From contig NZ_JAOSZE010000067.1 in assembly GCF_025630775.1 (NCBI RefSeq), forward strand, positions 1 to 47,006: 47,006 nucleotides of DNA. The letters run 5' to 3'. Below, in pieces: positions 41,848-47,006 of the stretch (position 1 is its first letter; each line of letters starts with the position of its first letter). The position numbers and the translations under genes are program-made. The stretch comes from Actinoplanes sp. KI2 (lineage in GTDB: Bacteria > Actinomycetota > Actinomycetes > Mycobacteriales > Micromonosporaceae). The notes below the pieces were generated by a model. The model had not been told where the DNA came from. It was given only the letters and a program-made list of their open reading frames with translations, and searched no databases.

Positions 41848-44796
41848 TCACTGGTACGGCAGCGTCACCGTGGACAGCGTGCCCAGCGACACCGTGCTCG
41901 ACGCGGAGCCGATGGCGCTCCACATCTCCACCTTGACCGTGCCGTTCGCCAGGTCGCCGAAGGTTCCGGTGGAGGTGACCTGGCCGACAGCGTCGGTGTA
42001 TCGCTCCCAGCCGGGGATCGGGTCGGTGGCGAAGTAGCGGTACGTCTCGACCCGGTCGAAGCTGCCGTCGCCGGTCAGGTCGTACGAGACGCGGATCTGG
42101 GTGGCGTTGCCGACCGAGGTGCCCGCATCCACCGAGATGCTGAAAGCGGTCGCGGCGCCGGATCGGTACGCGAGGTTCAGCCCGGTCGCGAGGAAGGTGA
42201 TCGGTGCGTGCGGCTGGTTGTCGTTGCCGCCCGACGCCGCCGCCACGGTCGCGGTGCCGGCCGTACCTGCCGCATCGGCCAGTACGCCGCCGGCCTGCAG
42301 ATACCGGACCGCTCCACCACCGACCGGCGGACCGGAGGTCGTCGGCGTCGGTGTCGCGGTCGGGGAGGCGGTCGGTGTCGCGGTCGGGGAGGCGGTCGGG
42401 GTCGGGGAGGCGGTGGGGGTCGGGGTGGACGTGGGCGTCGGGGTGATCCCGCCGCCGGTGGCGTTGCCACCGGAGAAGCTCGTCGCGCCGGCGGCGACCG
42501 TACGGCCGGCCGGCACGTCCAGCACGGTGCCGTCCGAGAAGGTCACGGTGAGCGCCGTATTCGTGATGTTGGACGCGACGTACGTCTTGGCGCCGTTCTT
42601 GCTGAAGACGCGGTAGAGCGGATGGTCGGCGGTGACGGTGAGGTCGGTCGTCCCGAGCGCGGCCAGGTTCCGGATCCAGTGGAACGTGTGCGCCCTGGTC
42701 TCGCCTTCCTCAGGGGGGTAGCCGCTGCTGGCCCGGAACTTCGCCAGCGCCGCGTCGCCGTCGCCGAGCGCCAGGTACTGCCAGGCGATGTCCTGCCAGA
42801 GCGCCGGCTCGTGCCCGGCGTTGGCGACCATCTCGGCGTAGTTGCGCCGCACGTACGCCGGGTCGTTGCCCAGGTAGAAGTGGCCGCCGGTGATGGGCAG
42901 CGTGTTGATGCCGTGGATCTGCTCCGGTGCGGAGGCGAACCAGGTGGCGTACGCGCCGCCGTCGCCCCAGACCATGCCGACCGTGCCGTGGCCGAACGCC
43001 GACGGGAAGTTCTCGTCGTGGATGTCGAACCAGTACTCGTTGATCGCGGCCGACTGCGTCGTCCACAGGTAGATGCCGGCGTCGCGGATCGCGGCGTTGC
43101 CGGTCGCCTGTCCCCACTGGATGAGCCCGTTCGCGAAATTGATCCCCTCCGACGACGACTCCTGGTTGTTGCCGGCGAAGAACGCGCCGTGCCCGGACGC
43201 CCAGTCGTGCCCGGCGTAGATGTCGAAATCTCGCAGGTACGGGAACCGGGTGTCGCCACGGTCGTAGTTGTCGGCATCGCGGATCAGCAGGTCCACCATG
43301 CCGCCGTAGCGGGAGTCGGCCGCCCAGGACGGGTCGAACTTGGCCAGCGTCGCGGCGGCGGCGATGAAGTAGCCGTAGTGGAAGTGGTGGTCGTTGAGCT
43401 CGGTATCGGAACCGTACGACGCAGGGTAGCCGATCAGCGTGCCCCAGTTCCGGTCGTAGTAGAACAGCTTCGCCGTCTTGCCCGGCGTCGCGGTGAACCA
43501 CTCGGTCAGCTGGGCACGGATCGCCGACAGCGCGGTGTCGCGGACGTCGGTGCGACCGATCTGGTCGGCGATCTCCGCGATCCGCGCACCGGCACCGAGG
43601 GCCTTGCCGGTCCAGTAGGTGTCGTTCCCCAGCACGTTGACCGGGTTGTTCTTGACCTGGTCGAGGTAGCCGTCGAGGGTGGCCAGGTCGGCCCCGGTGC
43701 TGTCGGCCACCGCGGGCACCTCGGGCAGCACCCCGTTGAACACCGCCGACGTGGTGAACGACGAGGCGCCGACGAGGTTCTTCATCGTTCCCCGGGCGGT
43801 GACGTAGGTCTGCGCGATGGGCGTCGCACCGGTCAGTGCCCGCCACTGGTGCGGATAGAGACCGATGACGGTCCCGGCGCCGGAGCCCTCGCGCGCGGTG
43901 GTCGTGACCGTGTACGTGGTGGTGACGCGGCTGGTGTGCTGGTCGTACGCGTACGACACGCGGGTGCCGGTGACATGGTTGTGCGCGTACCTGCCGTAGC
44001 TGGTGGCCAGGGCGATCTTGTCGGCGGTGCCGGTGGCCGGCGTGGTGGGCAGCACGGCGATGGAGAAGTAGTCCTTGCCGCTCAGCGTGGAGGTGATGAC
44101 GGTGTTGCTCACCGACCAGGTGGCTCCGGTCGGTGCGTACGCGACGTAGTCCTTGCCGGCGACCGAGTAGCCGATCCACGCTCCGCTGTTGGACCAGACG
44201 GTCGGGGTGCTCGTCGCGGTGATCTGGGCGTTGCCGCCGGTGATCTGGAAGTACGCGAACGGCAGGCCGTGGCCGATGGTCGCCTTCATGGTCCGGGTGC
44301 CGTCATTCCAGTACGGCGTGACGGTCCAGTCGGTCCAGGAGTCGACCAGGGTCCGCGGCGCGTTCAGCCCGGCCACCCCGGCGGTGAAGTCCTCCCGGTA
44401 GATGTAGTGGTACTCGCCCACCCCGGTGGCCGAACCACTGATCTGCGGCGTGGTGTTGTAGGAGAAGCCCAGCCCACCGGAGGTGGTGTCGTAGCTCGTC
44501 GGGTGCGCGTGCAGGTTCTCGCTGTAGGCGCAGTCGTACTTCTTGTAGACCAGCGACGACCACCAGTCGTTGGTCGGGACCGGACCGGCCGGCGCGTCGG
44601 CGGTCATGAACTGGCGGGGGTTCGTGGACAGGTCTCCGCAGCCGGTCGGCAGGCTCGCGCCGGCCGGCAGGGCCTCGGTGTAACTGCCCGCACCGAGGGT
44701 GGCGGCGCCGGCCGTGCCGCCGAGCGCCGTCATTCCCAGTCCGGCCGCGACAACCACGACAACCGCCAATCCCGTACGTCGAACGACCGGTCCCAT
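41848..44796 (-). CDS. Secreted GH81 endo-beta-1,3-glucanase with CBM56-like C-terminal module
   Basis: Protein of 982 residues from ATG 44796 with a GGAGG site. The signal peptide runs to about GGTAGAA. The GH81 body (residues 60-740) includes PTNDWWSSLVYKKYD, DTELNDHHFHYGYFIAAAAT, DWASGHGAFFAGNNQESSSE and GINFANGLIQWG, where the catalytic acids lie. A Pro/Thr/Ser linker (PTPTSTPTPTASPTPTASP) joins a beta domain of about 155 residues (VRYLQAGGVLADAAGTAGTA to NGTVKVEMWSAIG), which resembles the glucan-binding CBM56 type, though I am unsure of the family. It degrades beta-1,3-glucans such as fungal cell walls or laminarin. A clean promoter and a LacI-type operator precede it. Confidence 0.9.
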   Translation of the reverse strand: MGPVVRRTGLAVVVVVAAGLGMTALGGTAGAATLGAGSYTEALPAGASLPTGCGDLSTNPRQFMTADAPAGPVPTNDWWSSLVYKKYDCAYSENLHAHPTSYDTTSGGLGFSYNTTPQISGSATGVGEYHYIYREDFTAGVAGLNAPRTLVDSWTDWTVTPYWNDGTRTMKATIGHGLPFAYFQITGGNAQITATSTPTVWSNSGAWIGYSVAGKDYVAYAPTGATWSVSNTVITSTLSGKDYFSIAVLPTTPATGTADKIALATSYGRYAHNHVTGTRVSYAYDQHTSRVTTTYTVTTTAREGSGAGTVIGLYPHQWRALTGATPIAQTYVTARGTMKNLVGASSFTTSAVFNGVLPEVPAVADSTGADLATLDGYLDQVKNNPVNVLGNDTYWTGKALGAGARIAEIADQIGRTDVRDTALSAIRAQLTEWFTATPGKTAKLFYYDRNWGTLIGYPASYGSDTELNDHHFHYGYFIAAAATLAKFDPSWAADSRYGGMVDLLIRDADNYDRGDTRFPYLRDFDIYAGHDWASGHGAFFAGNNQESSSEGINFANGLIQWGQATGNAAIRDAGIYLWTTQSAAINEYWFDIHDENFPSAFGHGTVGMVWGDGGAYATWFASAPEQIHGINTLPITGGHFYLGNDPAYVRRNYAEMVANAGHEPALWQDIAWQYLALGDGDAALAKFRASSGYPPEEGETRAHTFHWIRNLAALGTTDLTVTADHPLYRVFSKNGAKTYVASNITNTALTVTFSDGTVLDVPAGRTVAAGATSFSGGNATGGGITPTPTSTPTPTASPTPTASPTATPTASPTATPTPTTSGPPVGGGAVRYLQAGGVLADAAGTAGTATVAAASGGNDNQPHAPITFLATGLNLAYRSGAATAFSISVDAGTSVGNATQIRVSYDLTGDGSFDRVETYRYFATDPIPGWERYTDAVGQVTSTGTFGDLANGTVKVEMWSAIGSASSTVSLGTLSTVTLPYQ

Positions 44797-44812
44797 CACG
44801 CCTCCCGCAACT

Positions 44813-44828
44813 GTGAGAGCGCTCTCTC
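44813..44828. promoter_or_regulatory. LacI-type operator before the GH81 gene
   Basis: GAGAGCGCTCTC (44815-44826) is a perfect palindrome with the central CG typical of LacI-family operators. Read as TGAGAGCGCTCTCT it is close to the CebR consensus TGGGAGCGCTCCCA. It lies between the -10 element and the start codon, where binding would block transcription. Confidence 0.65.
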
Positions 44829-44837
44829 GTGCTTGGA

Positions 44838-44866
44838 ACGGTAAGTCCTGCAACGAATGTCGTCAA
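44838..44866 (-). promoter_or_regulatory. Housekeeping-type promoter of the GH81 gene
   Basis: On the minus strand TTGACG (44866-44861) and TACCGT (44843-44838) are separated by 17 bases, 42 bases before the GH81 ATG. This is a good match to the principal actinomycete sigma consensus (TTGAC-N17-TANNNT). Confidence 0.7.
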
Positions 44867-45076
44867 TGTTTCAGAACTCTTAACAAGGTGACCCGAAAGA
44901 CGCGATCTTCCCGTTCAGAGCGACGTCCTCGATATTCGCGAGTGTTGGCCCCACCCCGGCGAGACCCGCTCACGCATCGCCGGGTGGTCCCGCCGTTCAC
45001 GCACGGTGACGGGCGCCTGAGACCGGGCACGCCTTGTCCGCAGCGGATGCGGACGCCTCTTGTTCTGGCTCGCCGC

Positions 45077-45304
45077 TCACCAATCGAGGCCGACGTGCCA
45101 CTCGCTCCGCGGAATGACAGCAAGTCGTTCGCCTGCCAACGGCGGACGCCCCAACGCGTCTTCCGCGGCCCGCGCACGGCCACGTCGAGCCGGCAAGCCC
45201 GGGCGTCGAGCGACCTCGCCGACCAGACGCCACGACCCGTCGGTGACCTCGCGGAGGACGACATACATCGGTTGCGGCCTCGCGACCCCGCCTGTCTCAG
45301 CCAT
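45077..45304 (-). CDS. Small conserved protein of unknown function
   Basis: Protein of 75 residues, MAETGGVARPQPMYVVLREV then TDGSWRLVGEVARRPGLPAR, ending GERLAVIPRSEWHVGLDW. It reads like a compact soluble protein, and I have seen similar short proteins in actinomycetes without an assigned role. The start could also be ATG 45268 (MYVVLREV). No partner gene is adjacent; it sits between the GH81 gene and a transposase relic. Confidence 0.5.
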   Translation of the reverse strand: MAETGGVARPQPMYVVLREVTDGSWRLVGEVARRPGLPARRGRARAAEDALGRPPLAGERLAVIPRSEWHVGLDW

Positions 45305-45399
45305 ACTCCCATCTTGACCCGAGAGGGGAACGCGCCATGCCCAGGCCCGCACCTCGGCAGATGCGCGCATCCACGCTCAGCGTGGCTTCTTGATCGCCT

Positions 45400-45704
45400 G
45401 TGCGCAGCGTGAGCGGGCTCCTGGCCACCGCTGCTGACCTGGTGCGCTCGTTCGCCGAGATGCTGACCGGCCTGCACGGCGGCCGGCTCGGCGAATGGAT
45501 CGCCGCGGCCCAACAGGCTGGATTGCCCGGCATCGCCAGCTTCACCAACGGCCTGACCAGCGACTTGGACGCTGTCACCGCGGGCCTGACCCTGCCGCGT
45601 AGTTCGGGGCCGGTGGAGGCAACGTCAACCGGATCAAGATGCTGCAGATGTACGGCAGAGCCAGCTTCGACCTGCTCCGCAAGCGAGTGCTGCTTGCCCG
45701 TTGA
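45400..45704 (+). pseudogene. ISL3-family transposase C-terminal relic
   Basis: The last 100 or so codons of an ISL3-type DDE transposase. The relic reads ATAADLVRSFAEMLTGLHGG, then RLGEWIAAAQQAGLPGIASF, LDAVTAGLTLPRSSGPVE, and, after a one-base slip at about 45619, NVNRIKMLQMYGRASFDLLR and KRVLLAR to TGA 45702-45704. A missing G in the codon after GTG-GAG would restore the family motif SSGPVEGNVNRIK. The 5-prime three quarters of the gene and both inverted ends are missing, and an in-frame stop at 45391 precedes it. It is an inactive IS remnant marking past insertion at the edge of the accessory region. Confidence 0.85.
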
Positions 45705-45725
45705 ACAGGCGAGGACCTCTGCCGA

Positions 45726-46193
45726 TCAGTAGTGCGCGAGAATCTGAGTGACGGGGTGTTGAAGAAGTCTGGCCACCTCGGCGAGTTCGGCAGAGTCGAG
45801 TTCGTACTTCGCTCGGGTCGGATTCATGGCGCATATCTCGAAGCGGGCAAACCCGACGGGCCAGTCGTATCGCAGCGAATCCAGAGCAACGACGGCTCCA
45901 CAGCACGGCACCTCAAAATCAAGGTTGCCGAAGGCTTCGCCCTTCTCTTCGATCAGGTCAAAGAACCAGTCCACGGCGATGTCACCGCCGCAGTTCAAGC
46001 AGGAGATCTTGGTGGTGTTCTCGCCGGCGTCGATCAGCGTGACCTGGTCGTAAAACTCCGCCTCGACCTCTTCGACGTCATCTTGGGGCCCAGAGAACAG
46101 TTGGGCCACGTAGCTTGTTGCTGCTTCCGCTGCCTCGGGCTTCGGCTGCCACTGCTTGTCGCTGGGGATCAGCCGAATGTAGTCATCACTCAC
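45726..46193 (-). CDS. Hypothetical protein with an internal zinc ribbon
   Basis: Protein of 155 residues, MSDDYIRLIPSDKQWQPKPE then AAEAATSYVAQLFSGPQDDV. A CLNCGGDIAVDWFFDLIE segment and a later VPCCGAVVALDSLRYDWPVG supply two cysteine pairs spaced like a zinc ribbon. The C-terminal helix ends LLQHPVTQILAHY. Codon use is noticeably less GC3-biased than the chromosomal core, which fits recent acquisition. I believe homologues exist as hypothetical proteins in streptomycetes, but no function is known. It lies next to the transposase relic. Confidence 0.65.
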   Translation of the reverse strand: MSDDYIRLIPSDKQWQPKPEAAEAATSYVAQLFSGPQDDVEEVEAEFYDQVTLIDAGENTTKISCLNCGGDIAVDWFFDLIEEKGEAFGNLDFEVPCCGAVVALDSLRYDWPVGFARFEICAMNPTRAKYELDSAELAEVARLLQHPVTQILAHY

Positions 46194-46376
46194 CTCGCCA
46201 GCATGACGCTCCGTATCGACGTGATCAAGCTGGTCGAACTCACTGACCTCGGCAGCTCACTGGACCGCTCGGCCTGGGTCGATGACTTGACCGTTGATAC
46301 CGGAATGCTGCCCTCCACGCTTCGTGTGCCAGAACCGAGTCTTGGCGCCACCCGCCTGACCTTGGGCCGGTCCGCG

Positions 46377-46994
46377 TCACGGGCGCGGAGCACCGTCCCA
46401 TGTCCAAGACGTCTGCGCTGACAGACCGGGAAGGTCCGCGCGGCCGGTCGCCCACAGGAGCGTCCGCCACGGTTCATTGCCCGACGGCGCGGAGCGGAAC
46501 AACCGGCGCAGCGCGCCGGAACACAGGTCAGGTGGTGGGGTCCAGGCCAGGTCCAATCCCGCAGCCACGTCATGCATGTGAACCAAGATCTCGACGACAC
46601 CCATCGCGGCGAAGCCGGAGGGATCGGACGGACCGTACGCGTGAAATGACAGCCGGTCCGCCGGTGCGGCATCGATCATGGCCACCAGCATCGCCCCGCA
46701 GGCTTCGAAGACTTCCAGCAGTGCCGACGGCCCCTCGGCCGGGTTCACGAAGATGGTCAGGGCCGGCCCACCGGCTCGACGTCGCTGCCAGCCGAATGGG
46801 ACATGGGTGCTCGTCGACGGGTTCGCGGGACCGAGCTGCGCCGCGTACGCGAAGAGGTCGTCACTCATGTGTTCGACCGTCTCCCAGCAACTCCATTCCA
46901 GGCTGCCGGCCGGCTGCTGCCAGTCGAGGTGGGTCGCTGCCGCAAGGGTCTCGAGGGCAAGCCGGGTAGCGCGCGCCACGTCGTCGGCAATCAT
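46377..46994 (-). CDS. Mycothiol-dependent maleylpyruvate isomerase-like / DinB family protein
   Basis: Protein of 205 residues. It starts MIADDVARATRLALETLAAA and contains SLEWSCWETVEHMSDDLFAYA, with the first metal-ligand histidine, and GVVEILVHMHDVAAGLDLAW, with the HxxxD/H pair, the DinB-superfamily metal site used by mycothiol-dependent isomerases and transferases. The C-terminal WTPPPDLCSGALRRLF and PWRTLLWATGRADLPGL blocks are those of the actinomycete maleylpyruvate isomerase-related proteins. The substrate is not predictable. The 180 bases between this gene and the zinc-ribbon gene hold nothing I recognise. Confidence 0.75.
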   Translation of the reverse strand: MIADDVARATRLALETLAAATHLDWQQPAGSLEWSCWETVEHMSDDLFAYAAQLGPANPSTSTHVPFGWQRRRAGGPALTIFVNPAEGPSALLEVFEACGAMLVAMIDAAPADRLSFHAYGPSDPSGFAAMGVVEILVHMHDVAAGLDLAWTPPPDLCSGALRRLFRSAPSGNEPWRTLLWATGRADLPGLSAQTSWTWDGAPRP

Positions 46995-47006
46995 CTCCGC
47001 TATTAG

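Noticed and set aside
44863..45513. 216-codon open frame upstream of the GH81 gene on the minus strand
   Set aside because: It overlaps the GH81 promoter region and the more protein-like 75-residue gene in another frame, and its sequence has no recognisable structure.
46204..46421. Short plus-strand frame beginning MTLRIDVIKLVELTDL
   Set aside because: It overlaps the end of the maleylpyruvate isomerase-like gene, has no ribosome site and no recognised family. It could be a relic, but I cannot support it.

Overview
The window is 47 kb of very GC-rich, GC3-biased DNA typical of a filamentous actinomycete. Micromonosporaceae (Actinoplanes-like) is my best guess, from the mix of ECF sigma factors with CU044_5270-type partners, DinB/mycothiol-type proteins, secreted starch- and glucan-degrading enzymes and GTG/TTG starts. 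This is inference from gene content; no rRNA or other marker gene is present. I recognise no tRNA, rRNA, CRISPR array, origin or intact mobile element.

Left part (1-9 kb): a truncated CHASE3-like sensor, a membrane protein with decapeptide repeats, a WS/DGAT acyltransferase coupled to an alpha/beta hydrolase, then a GH92 glycosidase, a GT4 glycosyltransferase and a methyltransferase in one direction. 9-15 kb holds regulatory and membrane functions: TetR with a membrane protein, an ECF sigma factor with two membrane proteins, and an ABM monooxygenase followed by an MFS exporter with a striking paired operator. 15-24 kb holds a frameshifted MDR oxidoreductase, DedA followed by the tail of a decayed gene, an NhaA-thioredoxin fusion, a lipoprotein, a strictosidine-synthase-like protein, a mini LuxR regulator coupled to an animal-type haem peroxidase that lacks its expected proximal histidine, and a DUF1295 protein.

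24-32 kb is an exoprotein island: a secreted beta-helix protein, a serpin lipoprotein, a GH13/CBM20 alpha-amylase and a 1000-residue GH13 enzyme with two CBM25-like modules. Short repeat arrays precede the beta-helix and serpin genes. 32-36 kb holds a flavin monooxygenase, a small DUF6883/DUF4926 pair with the look of a toxin/immunity or toxin/antitoxin remnant, a strong bidirectional terminator, and an ECF sigma/CU044_5270 pair. 36-42 kb holds a broken fructosamine-kinase-like gene and an assimilatory nitrate/nitrite reductase operon without nirD. A GH81 beta-1,3-glucanase with a clear promoter and LacI-type operator follows. The right end (45-47 kb) is accessory: a small protein, an ISL3 transposase relic, a zinc-ribbon hypothetical protein and a maleylpyruvate-isomerase-like protein.

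Two themes stand out. Several genes carry one-base frameshifts (MDR, fructosamine kinase twice, ISL3 relic, perhaps GH92 and DUF6883), so either gene decay is frequent here or the assembly has homopolymer errors. Short tandem repeats of 23, 24, 30, 36 and 37 bp are also unusually common.
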